A stretch of DNA of 64,000 nt. Origin: Streptomyces abikoensis. Its GTDB lineage: Bacteria; Actinomycetota; Actinomycetes; Streptomycetales; Streptomycetaceae. Location: the NCBI RefSeq assembly GCF_014648775.1, contig NZ_BMRT01000004.1, positions 682,001 through 746,000 of the forward strand, given 5' to 3'. Under the pieces are notes generated by a model that ran no database searches, was not told the DNA's origin, and was given only the letters and a program-made list of their open reading frames with translations. Both the position numbers and the translations under genes were made by a program. Below, piece after piece: positions 52,073 through 61,392 of this stretch (the stretch's first letter is position 1; each line of letters opens with the position of its first letter).

Positions 52073-54493
52073 TCACTTGCCGGCCGGGCCGACCTGGACC
52101 GTCATCGAGGAGCCGGTGAGGGACTCGGTGAGGATGCGGATCCGGGTGTTGGTGTCCCGGATCTTCACACCGCCGGTGGGGTTCGCCTGGTCGTAGTAGG
52201 TGTTCTTGTGGTCGTCGAACACCGGGACGCCCAGCTTGCCCTTGACGCGGGTGGCGACGCCGTTGTTGTGCACGGTGTAGCCGTCGGTCGGGTACCAGCT
52301 GAAGGTCGAGTCGTAGGCCTGGAAGCGGTTCTTCATCAGCGAACCGTCCTTCCACTTCTCGGCCGCGGGGTGGGCGTCGATCGGCAGGATGCGGCCCGCG
52401 CCCGGGTGGACGCCGACGTTGTTGTCCACCTGCGAGGTGTCCCACTGCCAGATCAGCAGGCCGTTCTGGTACGGGTAGTGCTCCACCCAGCCCGGCTTGG
52501 TGTTCCGCCAGCCGAAGTTGTACGGGCCGACCTTCAGGGTGCGGTCGTACGACACGTACTGGCGGTTCTCGGCGATGTAGTACTGCGGGTAGTCCTTGCT
52601 GAAGGACGCGCCGATGCGCGAGAAGCCCTTCGCCGTCCAGCCGTTGTCGCCGTTCTCCGCGCCGTCGGTGAAGACGTTCGCGCCGTCGGCGGTCAGGGCG
52701 ATGGCGTCGGCGGTGAAGCCCTTGCCGGAGGTGCCGCCGTCGGTGGCGTAGCGGAAGCGCAGGTCGATCTTCTTGCCCGCGTAGGCGTCGAGCGGGAAGG
52801 ACAGCTTCTTGTACGCGCCGGAGGTGCCGGTCAGGGCCGGCTTGTCGCCGCCGTCACGGGTGATCGCCTTGCCGTCGGCCGTGCCGTCGACGGGCGTCCA
52901 GTTGGCGCCGCCGTCCGTGGACACCTCGGTGTAGAGGTAGTCGTAGTTCTCCTCGATGTCCCACCAGCCGGACAGGTCCAGCGTGGCCTTGGACTTGCCG
53001 GTGAGGTCCACCGGGCGGGAGAGGGTGTTCTTCAGGTCGTCGCCCTGGCCGCTCCACCACTGCGAGGAGCCCTCGGCGGGCTTCACCACGTCGGTGGTGA
53101 CCTTCTTGTCGGGGAGGCTGACGACGAGCGCCTGCTTGTCCTTGGTGTTGTACTCGGCGACGCCCAGCTTGTGGGTCGACTTCGTCGCGGCCTTGGCCTT
53201 GTCGTAGTTGAGCCAGCCGAGCTGGAGCTTGTCCCAGGCGCTCATGTCGCCGGGCATGTCGCCGATGGTGTCCTTGCCCTCGCCGAGCCAGGAGCCCGAG
53301 GACATCAGGGACCAGAAGGCGACGGAGGACTCACCGGTGCCGGTGGTGTCGTACTCGTCGGGGAGGCCCAGGTCGTGGCCGTACTCGTGGGCGAAGACAC
53401 CGAGGCCGCCGTTCTCGGGCTGCATGGTGTAGTCGCCGACCCAGACGCCGGTGTCGCCGATCTGGGTGCCGCCCGCCTTGTTGTTCGCGGGGCCGGTCTT
53501 GCCCGCGTCGGAGCCGTAGGCGTACCAGCGGTGGGCCCAGATGGCGTCCTTGCCCTGCGCGCCGCCGCCCGCGGACTCGTCCTCGCCGGCGTGGACGATC
53601 TGGAAGTGGTCGATGTAACCGTCGGGCTCGTTGAAGTTGCCGTTGTGGTTGTAGTCGTTGCGGTCCCACTGGTCGTACTGGGCGAGGGTCGCCTTGATGT
53701 CGGCGTCGCTGCGACCGGCGGCCTTCTGGTCCGAGACCCACTGGTTGACGGCGTCGCGGATCAGGTCCCAGGCGCTGGGGCAGTTGGTGGAGCCGCAGTA
53801 GTTGGAGCCGTAACGGGCCTCGTTCCAGGGGACGCGGACCCAGTCGGTGACCTGGCCGTCGACCGAGTAACGGCCGGACGACTGCTTCTCGTAGTACTTC
53901 GCGAGGGACTCCTTGTCCTTGTCGCGCGAGAAGTAGAGGTCCTGGAAGTACTGGCGGTTGTAGTCCTTCTGCCAGGCCGTGCTGTTGTCCTTCGCACGGT
54001 CCGGCTTGGCTATGGTGTTGTGCGCCGGGCCGGGCGTGCCGCCGTACTTGACCACGGGGGGCTTGGGGCCGTCGGGCCCGTCCGGGTCGTACATGGTGGT
54101 GTTGTCGACCTTGTCGCCGAAGTCGACCAGGATCGTAAATATCTTGTCGGTCTTCTCGCGGCCGAGCTCGACGTACTTGCCCTTGCCCAGCTGGACGACC
54201 TTGGAGGCGCCGCGCTGCTCCGGCTTGGCGTCACCCGCGACGACCTGCTCCAGCGCCGCCTTGCGCTGGGCCTCCTGCTTCTTGCTGAACGGGCCCTTGA
54301 GGTCGTGCTCCACACCGGGCTTGACCTGCGCCGGGTCCTGACGCTGGATCTTGGCCGGGGCCTGGCCCGCGCCGGACGGGTCGGTCACGCCCGCCGCCTG
54401 CGCGACACCCGCCGCCAGGGTGCCCGTGCCGAGCGCCGCGACCACGACGGCCGCTGCGGCGGATCGGACGACCCTCCGATGGCTGATCTTCAC
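52073..54493 (-). CDS. Secreted M6-family metalloprotease (immune inhibitor A-like)
   Basis: 806 residues. A signal peptide (about 1-33), a propeptide, then the M6 domain with the zinc motif HEYGHDLGLPDEYD (His369, His373, Asp379, Glu370 catalytic). A C-terminal beta-sandwich region (VDLTGKSKATLDLSGWWDIE) follows. It should be an extracellular zinc protease. The GTG at 54493 has GGGGAGG upstream. The 364-bp gap behind it has no gene but holds two repeat structures. Confidence 0.92.
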   Translation of the reverse strand: MKISHRRVVRSAAAAVVVAALGTGTLAAGVAQAAGVTDPSGAGQAPAKIQRQDPAQVKPGVEHDLKGPFSKKQEAQRKAALEQVVAGDAKPEQRGASKVVQLGKGKYVELGREKTDKIFTILVDFGDKVDNTTMYDPDGPDGPKPPVVKYGGTPGPAHNTIAKPDRAKDNSTAWQKDYNRQYFQDLYFSRDKDKESLAKYYEKQSSGRYSVDGQVTDWVRVPWNEARYGSNYCGSTNCPSAWDLIRDAVNQWVSDQKAAGRSDADIKATLAQYDQWDRNDYNHNGNFNEPDGYIDHFQIVHAGEDESAGGGAQGKDAIWAHRWYAYGSDAGKTGPANNKAGGTQIGDTGVWVGDYTMQPENGGLGVFAHEYGHDLGLPDEYDTTGTGESSVAFWSLMSSGSWLGEGKDTIGDMPGDMSAWDKLQLGWLNYDKAKAATKSTHKLGVAEYNTKDKQALVVSLPDKKVTTDVVKPAEGSSQWWSGQGDDLKNTLSRPVDLTGKSKATLDLSGWWDIEENYDYLYTEVSTDGGANWTPVDGTADGKAITRDGGDKPALTGTSGAYKKLSFPLDAYAGKKIDLRFRYATDGGTSGKGFTADAIALTADGANVFTDGAENGDNGWTAKGFSRIGASFSKDYPQYYIAENRQYVSYDRTLKVGPYNFGWRNTKPGWVEHYPYQNGLLIWQWDTSQVDNNVGVHPGAGRILPIDAHPAAEKWKDGSLMKNRFQAYDSTFSWYPTDGYTVHNNGVATRVKGKLGVPVFDDHKNTYYDQANPTGGVKIRDTNTRIRILTESLTGSSMTVQVGPAGK

Positions 54494-54586
54494 TTGTGAA
54501 TGTCCTCCCCAGTAAGAACTGTGGAGGTATTTGACCTGAGTGACGCAAGAAAAGACAGATCTTGACCATGGCGAGCAAAGCAAGTA

Positions 54587-54616
54587 CGTTATCCGGCCTT
54601 TAAGTTGCGGATAACG
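54587..54616. promoter_or_regulatory. Inverted repeat upstream of the M6 protease
   Basis: CGTTATCCG and CGGATAACG, nine-base perfect arms around a 12-base spacer, 94-123 bp before the GTG of the protease. Its placement in the promoter region suggests a dimeric repressor site. Confidence 0.6.
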
Positions 54617-54766
54617 GGCGTCAATGGGCGAGACCGGGCGCGCTCGACTCACTTGACGACATACCAAACGCCCCCGTGCGCCCCTTTCGCTCCGGGCACC
54701 GTGGGTTAGGTCACGCTTACCAGCAGTTCCGCCAGGGCAGACAGGACCGTAGAGTCGAAGAGCGGT

Positions 54767-54798
54767 ACGTACCAACGGCACGTACCGACAGACGTACC
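54767..54798. promoter_or_regulatory. Three direct repeats ACGTACC
   Basis: ACGTACC occurs at 54767-54773, 54780-54786 and 54792-54798, about 12-13 bases apart. The first is part of the ten-base palindrome GGTACGTACC. They lie 60-91 bp before the small membrane protein gene at 54858. Confidence 0.5.
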
Positions 54799-54857
54799 GC
54801 CAGACTCCGGCCCCTTATATCCCCCCGCATATCGATGCCTTGAGGACGGATACCGCC

Positions 54858-55130
54858 ATGCCGCGTCCGACTCCTGCACAGATCGCTTACGGATCGGCCA
54901 CCGTAGTCTTCTCCGCCACCGCGCTCCTGCTGCTGACCCCCACCGGGTCGGTCCTGATGCTCGGCGCCCTGGCCCTGGCCTCGCTCCTCCTCGGCTGCGC
55001 CGTAGCCGTCACCGTCCCGGCCCGCTCCCGCCGGGAACGTCAAGCGACGGGCGCCGCCGCCGGGTTGCCCGAGCGGCGCACGCCCGCGCACGCCGGTTCG
55101 GCCGTGGGAGAGCACTCACTCAACAGTTGA
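54858..55130 (+). CDS. Small membrane protein
   Basis: 90 residues with two hydrophobic helices (about 10-28 and 32-55), then a basic disordered tail. No family recognised. The ATG at 54858 follows GAGGAC. Its last 15 bp overlap the end of the convergent RDD gene. Confidence 0.68.
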   Translation: MPRPTPAQIAYGSATVVFSATALLLLTPTGSVLMLGALALASLLLGCAVAVTVPARSRRERQATGAAAGLPERRTPAHAGSAVGEHSLNS

Positions 55131-55790
55131 GACCACGACCGTCCTGGCCGCCTTGTCGTGGACGCACTGGTGGTACGGCTTGTCCCAGGTGCACCACAAC
55201 ACGTTCACCAGCCAGAAGACGAAACCGCAGCACGGCACGATCTCGGGCAGGGAGTAGACCGCGGCGCGCGTCCACCCCGGCCGCCCTTCCGGGATCGCGC
55301 CGTTGTCGAGCATCGCGACCCGGATCCTCATCAGCATCTTGCCGACCGTCTGACCGCGCGTGGTCAGCATCAGGCCCTCGTACACGAAGTAGACGACCGC
55401 CACGATGATGGACAGGCTCGTGGACCGCGCCTGGTCGTTCCAGGGGTCGTAGTTCCGCGTCGAGAGGGAGAAGACCACGCTGATCGGGATGCTCACGATC
55501 AGCCCGTCGATGATGCGGGCGACGAGCCGCTTGAACCGGTTCGCGAGCGGAGGCATACCGGCGAGCGGATCGGGACCGTAGGGGCCGCCGCCCTGGGGGG
55601 CGCCGTAGGGGCCTCCGTACGGGCCGCCACCGGGGTACGGGCCACCGGGATAAGGGCCGCCGGGGGGCGGGCCTGGGTACGGCCCCGGACCCCCGGGCGG
55701 GGCGCCTCCGGGGGGCGGTTCCTGGGGCTTCTTCAGGAACGGATCGTCCTCCGGCGGCTCCGGCGGGGGCGGCGGCTGATCGGTGCTCAT
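55116..55790 (-). CDS. RDD family membrane protein
   Basis: 224 residues. A Pro/Gly/Tyr-rich N-terminus of about 75 residues (repeated GGPYPGG) precedes an RDD domain (NRFKRLVARIIDGLIVS, TRGQTVGKMLMRIRV). It ends in a cysteine-containing tail, VLWCTWDKPYHQCVHDKAARTVVV. RDD proteins are membrane proteins of poorly known function. The next gene encodes a second RDD protein with the same tail. Confidence 0.87.
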   Translation of the reverse strand: MSTDQPPPPPEPPEDDPFLKKPQEPPPGGAPPGGPGPYPGPPPGGPYPGGPYPGGGPYGGPYGAPQGGGPYGPDPLAGMPPLANRFKRLVARIIDGLIVSIPISVVFSLSTRNYDPWNDQARSTSLSIIVAVVYFVYEGLMLTTRGQTVGKMLMRIRVAMLDNGAIPEGRPGWTRAAVYSLPEIVPCCGFVFWLVNVLWCTWDKPYHQCVHDKAARTVVVSTVE

Positions 55791-55847
55791 GGCCCGAGTA
55801 GAACCCAGGGCGCTACGGGACGCATCCGCCGCTGTGCCGTTCGGGGG

Positions 55848-57230
55848 CTAATCCCCCGCCGACGCCACGAACGTGCGCGCCGCCTTGTCGTGCCAGCACT
55901 GCCGCCAGGGCCGGTCGAAGACGCACCACAGCACGTTCAGCAGCCCGACGGCCAGCACCCCGAGCCCCCCGTACACCAGCCAACGCCGCACCGCCGCCCC
56001 CACCGGCGCCGTGTCGTGCGACTCGATGTCCAGCACCCGCACCCCGAACAGCTTCTTGCCCAGCGTGCGTCCCCACTTGGCGGTGGGCAGCGCCTCGTAC
56101 AGCAGGCCGGCGACCAGCAGCACGCCCAGCACGATCGCCAGGTACGTGCCCGTCGTGCCGTCGAGGAGCCAGACCGTCACCGTCCGGCCGGTCTGCCGGG
56201 CCTGCTCCACCTTCTCGTCGATGTGCTCGACCGACTTCGCCCACAGCGGCACCGCGACCGCGCTCACCACCGCGCCCAGCACGACGGAGTCCACCAGCCG
56301 GGCGGCGAGCCTGCGGCCGAGCGCGGCGGGGCGGCCCTGTGCCTGGGCCGCGCGCAGGAACGGGTCGTCCTTGGGCGGCTTCCACGCCGTGGGCGGCGCG
56401 ACCGGCTCGGCCGCCGCGCCGGCGGGCGCGGCCTGCGGCCCCTGCTGGGCGAGCTGGTGCACCTGCTGGGCCCAGCCCACCGGCTGCTGCCGCTCCACGG
56501 GAACGGGCGCGGACTCCGGGCGCCGGGCGGGCAGCGCGGCCCCCTGGGAACCACCGGCCGGGGCGACCGGGGTGGACGGAACGGCCGGGGCCACCGGGGC
56601 CGCCTCCCCGGCCCGCTGGGCGGGCCACGCCTGACGGGCCGCCGGCGCGTCCGCCGGGATCGGCGCGGGCGGTCCGCCGGGCGCCGAGCCGTGCGGCTTG
56701 GGCCGCAGGTCCAGGGTGCCCTGGCCGGGCACGGGACGCTCGGCCCGCTCCGGGGCCACCGGCTCCGCCGCGGCCGGCTCGGGCAGCCGCGGGTCACGCG
56801 CCCTGGGCAGCGCCGCGGCACCGCCCCAGGAGACCTGCTGCTCCTGGGCACCGGCCGCCGCCTGCCAGGCCCCGCCCCCGGCCGGCCCGGGACCGGTACC
56901 GTGCCCCGGCTCGGGCTCCGGCTCCTCGTCCAGGAACACCGGGCCCGTCTCGTCCGCCGCGCGCCGCGCGACCGGCTCGGCGGAGGCGGGCGACGCGACG
57001 GGCCCGGCGGACGCGGACGGCACAACGGGCGGCACCGGCGCGGGCGGCCGTGCGGCGGCCACCGACGGCGGCGGCGCGGGCATCGGCTCCCCCTTGGCGG
57101 GCGCGGGCCGGCTCGTACCGGGCACCCAGGCCGCACCGCTCCAGTAACGGATGTAGCCCGGAATCGACGGGTCCGGATAAAAACCCTGAGGGGGGCTGCC
57201 GTCGGCGGATCCCGAGATAGGTGCGCTCAT
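55848..57230 (-). CDS. RDD family membrane protein with DUF2510-like start
   Basis: 460 residues. The N-terminus carries a DUF2510-type GFYPDPSIPGYIRYWSGAAW, followed by a very long Ala/Pro-rich linker and an RDD domain (LGRRLAARLVDSVVLGAV, KWGRTLGKKLFGVRVL). The C-terminal tail VLWCVFDRPWRQCWHDKAARTF matches the neighbour at 55116. The ATG at 57230 is chosen from the DUF2510 start. Role unknown. Confidence 0.87.
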   Translation of the reverse strand: MSAPISGSADGSPPQGFYPDPSIPGYIRYWSGAAWVPGTSRPAPAKGEPMPAPPPSVAAARPPAPVPPVVPSASAGPVASPASAEPVARRAADETGPVFLDEEPEPEPGHGTGPGPAGGGAWQAAAGAQEQQVSWGGAAALPRARDPRLPEPAAAEPVAPERAERPVPGQGTLDLRPKPHGSAPGGPPAPIPADAPAARQAWPAQRAGEAAPVAPAVPSTPVAPAGGSQGAALPARRPESAPVPVERQQPVGWAQQVHQLAQQGPQAAPAGAAAEPVAPPTAWKPPKDDPFLRAAQAQGRPAALGRRLAARLVDSVVLGAVVSAVAVPLWAKSVEHIDEKVEQARQTGRTVTVWLLDGTTGTYLAIVLGVLLVAGLLYEALPTAKWGRTLGKKLFGVRVLDIESHDTAPVGAAVRRWLVYGGLGVLAVGLLNVLWCVFDRPWRQCWHDKAARTFVASAGD

Positions 57231-57481
57231 GGTCTCCGGTGTCCCGTATCTGCTCGGCCGTACATAAGGGGTGGTCACCAGGTCTACCAGAACGCCCCTT
57301 CCTCTGTGACCGTCCTCGGCCCGGGCCACTCACACGTGCGAGCGCGACCCGGCCGCGCCCCGGCACGAAAATCTTGAAACTGTTCGCCGAAACCGCGTAA
57401 TGAAACCCGTCCGGCGCACTCTCTTCGCCCGTAACCGATCCCGAGCGGACGAGCAGAAGACGAGTGGAAAGGGGTGCGCCC

Positions 57482-57898
57482 ATGCACACCGAGGTGGTAC
57501 GAGACCTGGAGACCGACCTGGTGCTGTCGCCGGAACGCAGCGTTCCGATCCCGGCCAGGCTGACCTACCGGACGGAGGACCCCTACGCCGTCCACCTCAG
57601 CTTCCACATCACCTCGCCACGGCAGGTGACCTGGACTTTCTCCAGGGACCTGCTGATCGAGGGGGTGTTCCGGGAAGCCGGTGAGGGGGATGTGCAGATC
57701 TTCCCCGGCAAGGTCGACGGACGCTCCGTGGTCTGTCTGGCGCTGTCCTCCCCGGAGGGCCGGGCGCTGGTGACGGTGCCGGTGAAGGAGGTGTCCGGCT
57801 GGCTGGAGCGGACGCTGCGGCTCGTGGCGCCGGGCCTGGAGGGCCAGTGGCTCGCCCTCGACGAGGCCCTGGAGGAACTGCTGGCCTCCGGTGCGTGA
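57482..57898 (+). CDS. ssgG: SsgA-like protein SsgG
   Basis: 138 residues of the SALP family, specific to sporulating actinomycetes. TEDPYAVHLSFHITSPRQVTW and LVTVPVKEVSGWLERTL are SALP stretches. SsgG is reported to act in correct placement of sporulation septa. Identification as SsgG rests on similarity and on a neighbourhood that recalls S. coelicolor, so another SALP remains possible. GAAAGGGG precedes the ATG. Confidence 0.85.
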   Translation: MHTEVVRDLETDLVLSPERSVPIPARLTYRTEDPYAVHLSFHITSPRQVTWTFSRDLLIEGVFREAGEGDVQIFPGKVDGRSVVCLALSSPEGRALVTVPVKEVSGWLERTLRLVAPGLEGQWLALDEALEELLASGA

Positions 57899-57999
57899 GG
57901 CGGAAGGCGCCGTTCGGGGAGGGCCGGGGTTCGGGGAGGGCCGGGCGCGGGCGGGCTACCCGATGGAGTGACCGCCGCGCCGGCCCCCGGGCCCCGCGG

Positions 58000-59424
58000 T
58001 CACTCCCCCGCGCCCCCGGCCGCCGGGTCGAGGACCTCGCCTGGACCGAGGCCCGGATCGAGGACCTTGCCGGGGTTGAGCAGCCCGAGCGGGTCGAAGA
58101 CGGCCTTGATGCCGCGCTGGAGCTCCATCGCCACCGGCCCGGCCTCCCGGACCAGCCAGTCCTTCTTCAGCAGGCCCACTCCGTGCTCGCCGGTGATGGT
58201 GCCGCCCAGCTCCAGCCCCAGGGCCATGATGGCGTCGAAGGAGTCCCGGGCGCGTCGTGCCTCGTCCGCGTCGGCGGGGTCGAAGCAGACGACGGGATGG
58301 GTGTTGCCGTCGCCCGCGTGGGCGACGACGCCGATCGTCAGGCCGTGTTCGCGGGCGATGGCGGCGGTCCCGTCCAGCATCTCGGCGAGCCGGGAGCGCG
58401 GTACGCACACGTCGTCGATCATCGTGGCGGGCCGCAGCCGCTCCAGCGCGGGGAGGGACATCCGGCGGGCCTGCAGCAGCAGTTCCGACTCGGCGGCGTC
58501 CTCGGCGGGGACGGCCTCGGTGGCGCCGGCGGCGCGGCACAGTTCGGCGACGGCGGCCAGGTCGGCGGCGGGGTCGGGGGTGTCGAAGGCGGCGAGCAGC
58601 AGGGCTTCGGTGGTCTCCGGGAGGCCCATGCGCGTCAGGGAGTTGACGGCCCGTACGGTCGTGGCGTCCATCAGCTCCAGCAGGGACGGCGCGTGCCCGC
58701 GCGCCATGATGCTGCGGACCGCCTCGCAGGCCGCGGCGACGGAGGGGAACTCGGCGGCCAGCGCCAGCTGCGCGGGCGGCGCGGGTTTGAGCGCCAGGAC
58801 GGCCCGTACGACGATGCCGAGGCTGCCCTCGGAGCCGACGAAGAGGCGGGTGAGGTCGTACCCGGCGACGCCCTTGGCGGTGCGCCGGCCGGTGGTCAGC
58901 AGCCGGCCGTCGGCCAGGACGACGTCCAGGCCGAGGACGTATTCGGCGGTGACGCCGTACTTGACGCAGCACAGCCCGCCGGAGGCGGTGCCGATGTTGC
59001 CGCCGATGGTGCACTGTTCCCAACTGGACGGGTCGGGCGGGTAGTACAGGCCGTGCTCGGCGACGGCGCGGGAGAGGACGGCGTTGACGACGCCGGGTTC
59101 GACGACGGCGATCCGCTCGACCGGGTCGATCTCCAGGACGCGGTCCATCTTGACGAGGGAGAGGACGACGCAGCCGTCGACGGCGTTGGCCGCGCCGGAC
59201 AGCCCCGTGCGGGCGCCCTGCGGCACGACGGGGACCCGGAGGGCGGTGGCGGTGCGCATCACGTGCTGGACCTGCTCGACGGTGCGTGGCAGGACGACGA
59301 CGGCGGGGACGCCGGCCTCGCAGAAGCCGGCCATGTCCTTGGCGTAGGAGCCGGTGACGTCGGGGTCGGTGAGGACGGCTTCGGCGGGGAGCCCTGTGCG
59401 CAACTGATCGATGAGATCACCCAT
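58000..59424 (-). CDS. FAD-linked oxidase (GlcD-like)
   Basis: 474 residues, two-domain FAD-binding type. The PP-loop region is QGARTGLSGAANAVDG, with PDPSSWEQCTIGGNIGTASGG and FVGSEGSLGIV around the FAD, and HAGDGNTHPVV and GEHGVGLLKK at the C-terminal site. Family members oxidise glycolate, D-lactate or similar 2-hydroxyacids. The exact substrate is not shown. The ATG at 59424 is used. Confidence 0.9.
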   Translation of the reverse strand: MGDLIDQLRTGLPAEAVLTDPDVTGSYAKDMAGFCEAGVPAVVVLPRTVEQVQHVMRTATALRVPVVPQGARTGLSGAANAVDGCVVLSLVKMDRVLEIDPVERIAVVEPGVVNAVLSRAVAEHGLYYPPDPSSWEQCTIGGNIGTASGGLCCVKYGVTAEYVLGLDVVLADGRLLTTGRRTAKGVAGYDLTRLFVGSEGSLGIVVRAVLALKPAPPAQLALAAEFPSVAAACEAVRSIMARGHAPSLLELMDATTVRAVNSLTRMGLPETTEALLLAAFDTPDPAADLAAVAELCRAAGATEAVPAEDAAESELLLQARRMSLPALERLRPATMIDDVCVPRSRLAEMLDGTAAIAREHGLTIGVVAHAGDGNTHPVVCFDPADADEARRARDSFDAIMALGLELGGTITGEHGVGLLKKDWLVREAGPVAMELQRGIKAVFDPLGLLNPGKVLDPGLGPGEVLDPAAGGAGE

Positions 59425-59466
59425 GGGCCCACCCTGCCACCGAGCGCCCCCGCCGGAAAGATCGCG

Positions 59467-59530
59467 CGCCCGAAGGGGCGCGGGGAACTGCGCGACCGGC
59501 CAAGGCCGGTCCGCAGCCGAAACGACCGCG
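59467..59530. repeat. Dispersed intergenic repeat, family 1, second site
   Basis: This holds GCGCCCGAAGGGGCGC followed by GGGGAACTGCGCGAC and an inner GGCC/GGCC palindrome, closely matching the arms at 12456-12587. It lies between the GlcD gene start and the hpd stop. Confidence 0.75.
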
Positions 59531-59553
59531 TCCCGGCGGGCCACGCCGCGAGG

Positions 59554-60696
59554 CTAAAGATTGCCGCGCTTCTCCTGCTCCCGCTCGATCGCCTCGAAGA
59601 GGGCCTTGAAGTTGCCCTTGCCGAAGCCCATGGAGCCGTGGCGCTCGATCATCTCGAAGAAGACCGTGGGGCGGTCCTGGACCGGCTTGGTGAAGATCTG
59701 GAGCAGGTAGCCGTCCTCGTCGCGGTCGGCGAGGATCTTCAGCTCACGGAGGGTGTCGATGGGCACCCGGGTCTCGCCGACCCACTCGCCGAGGGTGTCG
59801 TAGTAGGAGTCGGGGGTGTCCAGGAACTGAACGCCCGCCTCCCGCATGGCCCGTACGGTCGCGACGATGTCGTTGGTGGCCAGCGCGATGTGCTGGACGC
59901 CGGGGCCGTTGTAGAACTCCAGGTACTCGTCGATCTGGGACTTCTTCTTGGCGATGGCCGGCTCGTTGAGCGGGAACTTCACCTTGCGGGTGCCGTCCGC
60001 GACGACCTTCGACATGAGCGCGGAGTACTCGGTGGCGATGTCGTCGCCCACGAACTCCTTCATGTTGGTGAAGCCCATGACGTTGTTGTAGAAGCTCACC
60101 CACTGGTCCATCTTGCCGAGCTCGACGTTGCCCACGCAGTGGTCGATGGCCTGGAAGCGGCGGGGCGTGGGCTCGACGATGGGCTCGGCGGCGACGTAGC
60201 CGGGCAGGTACGGGCCGGAGTAGGCGGAGCGGTCGACGAGCGTGTGGCGCGTCTTGCCGTAGGTGGCGATGGCGGCGAGGACGACGGTGCCGTGCTCGTC
60301 CTTCAGCTCGTACGGCTCCGCGAGACCGGTGGCTCCGTGCTCGATGGCGTAGGCGTACGCGGCCCGGGCGTCGGGCACCTCGATGGCGAGGTCCACGACG
60401 CCGTCGCCGTGCTCGGCGACGTGGTCGGCGAGGAAACGTCCGTGCTCGGTGCTCGCCTTGATCACGGTGGTGAAGACGAACCGGGCGCTGCCGGATTCCA
60501 GCACGTAGCTCGCGGTCTCACGGCTGCCGTTCTCCGGGCCGGAGTAGGCGACGCGCTTCATGCCGAAGGCGGTGGAGTAGTAGTGGGCGGCCTGCTTGGC
60601 GTTGCCGACGGCGAAGACGACCGCGTCCATCCCCTTGACCGGGAAGGGGTCGGCCTGCCGTGCGGTGTGCGGGGTGTGATCGGTGGTCTGAGTCAT
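59554..60696 (-). CDS. hpd: 4-hydroxyphenylpyruvate dioxygenase
   Basis: 380 residues. Iron ligands are His186 (AIDHCVGN), His269 (GVQHIALA) and Glu348 (FFEMIER), all present. It makes homogentisate in tyrosine breakdown and can feed pigment formation. The ATG at 60696 is used. It is divergent from an Lrp/AsnC gene, its likely regulator. Confidence 0.95.
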   Translation of the reverse strand: MTQTTDHTPHTARQADPFPVKGMDAVVFAVGNAKQAAHYYSTAFGMKRVAYSGPENGSRETASYVLESGSARFVFTTVIKASTEHGRFLADHVAEHGDGVVDLAIEVPDARAAYAYAIEHGATGLAEPYELKDEHGTVVLAAIATYGKTRHTLVDRSAYSGPYLPGYVAAEPIVEPTPRRFQAIDHCVGNVELGKMDQWVSFYNNVMGFTNMKEFVGDDIATEYSALMSKVVADGTRKVKFPLNEPAIAKKKSQIDEYLEFYNGPGVQHIALATNDIVATVRAMREAGVQFLDTPDSYYDTLGEWVGETRVPIDTLRELKILADRDEDGYLLQIFTKPVQDRPTVFFEMIERHGSMGFGKGNFKALFEAIEREQEKRGNL

Positions 60697-60726
60697 GGGC
60701 GAAGAGTCTCTCCGAACCACAAGGTG

Positions 60727-60740
60727 CGCAATAGTTTGCG
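60727..60740. promoter_or_regulatory. Palindrome in the hpd/Lrp gap
   Basis: CGCAA-TAGT-TTGCG, five-base arms with a four-base spacer, 31 bp before the hpd start. GCATTATGC follows at 60751-60759. It is a candidate Lrp-type operator controlling both genes. Confidence 0.5.
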
Positions 60741-60820
60741 ATTTCACTGGGCATTATGCATAGAGGCGGTCGAGAAGCCCCGGACGATCTGTGCAGGATG
60801 ACCACGAAAGGAGCATCAGG

Positions 60821-61285
60821 GTGATCGATCGTTTGGACGGGCGGCTGATCGAGCTGCTCGCCCGGGAGCCCCGGATCGGGGTGCTGGAGGCCTCACGGCG
60901 CCTCGGCGTGGCGCGCGGTACGGTGCAGGCGCGGCTGGACCGGCTCCAGTCGCAGGGGGTGATCAGGGGGTTCGGCCCGGATGTGGACCCGGCGGCGCTG
61001 GGCTATCCGGTGACCGCGTTCGCGACGCTGGAGATCAAGCAGGGGCAGGGCGCGGACGTCCGTACGCACCTGGCGTCGGTGCCCGAGGTGCTGGAGCTCC
61101 ACACGACGACCGGGCACGGGGACATGCTGTGCCGGCTGGTGGCCCGCTCGAACGCGGACCTGCAGCGGGTGATCGACCGGGTGGTGGGCTTCGAGGGGAT
61201 CGTGCGGGCGTCCACGGCGATCGTCATGGAGAACCCGGTGCCGCTGAGGATCATCCCGCTGGTGCAGCAGGCGTCGGAGGACTGA
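60821..61285 (+). CDS. Lrp/AsnC family regulator
   Basis: 154 residues. N-terminal helix-turn-helix (GVLEASRRLGVARGTVQARLDRL) and a C-terminal RAM domain (TLEIKQGQGADVRTHL). The GTG at 60821 has AAGGAG eight bases upstream. It is divergent from hpd, so tyrosine or a related amino acid is the likely effector. Confidence 0.92.
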   Translation: MIDRLDGRLIELLAREPRIGVLEASRRLGVARGTVQARLDRLQSQGVIRGFGPDVDPAALGYPVTAFATLEIKQGQGADVRTHLASVPEVLELHTTTGHGDMLCRLVARSNADLQRVIDRVVGFEGIVRASTAIVMENPVPLRIIPLVQQASED

Positions 61286-61303
61286 CGCGGTGCGGTGGCG
61301 CCC

Positions 61304-61385
61304 CGAAGGGGCGCGGGGCGGTGTCGATATGCGGCTGCCGCCGCGTGGGCGCGACCAGCCCCCACCGGCCCGCGGTGACGGGACC
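61304..61385. repeat. Dispersed intergenic repeat, family 2, copy 2
   Basis: Almost identical to 21671-21754. It lies between the stop of the Lrp gene (61285) and the stop of the Lon-like gene (61393), so it can act as a terminator for both convergent transcripts. Confidence 0.8.
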
Positions 61386-61392
61386 GGAGCGC

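Noticed and set aside
52058..54499. 813-codon frame opposite the M6 protease
   Set aside because: Composition is Val/Leu/Gly-rich without domains and the opposite strand encodes a complete protease.
57271..57290. Possible DasR box before the second RDD gene
   Set aside because: GTGGTCACCAGGTCTACCAG has two half-sites but not the dyad spacing of dre.
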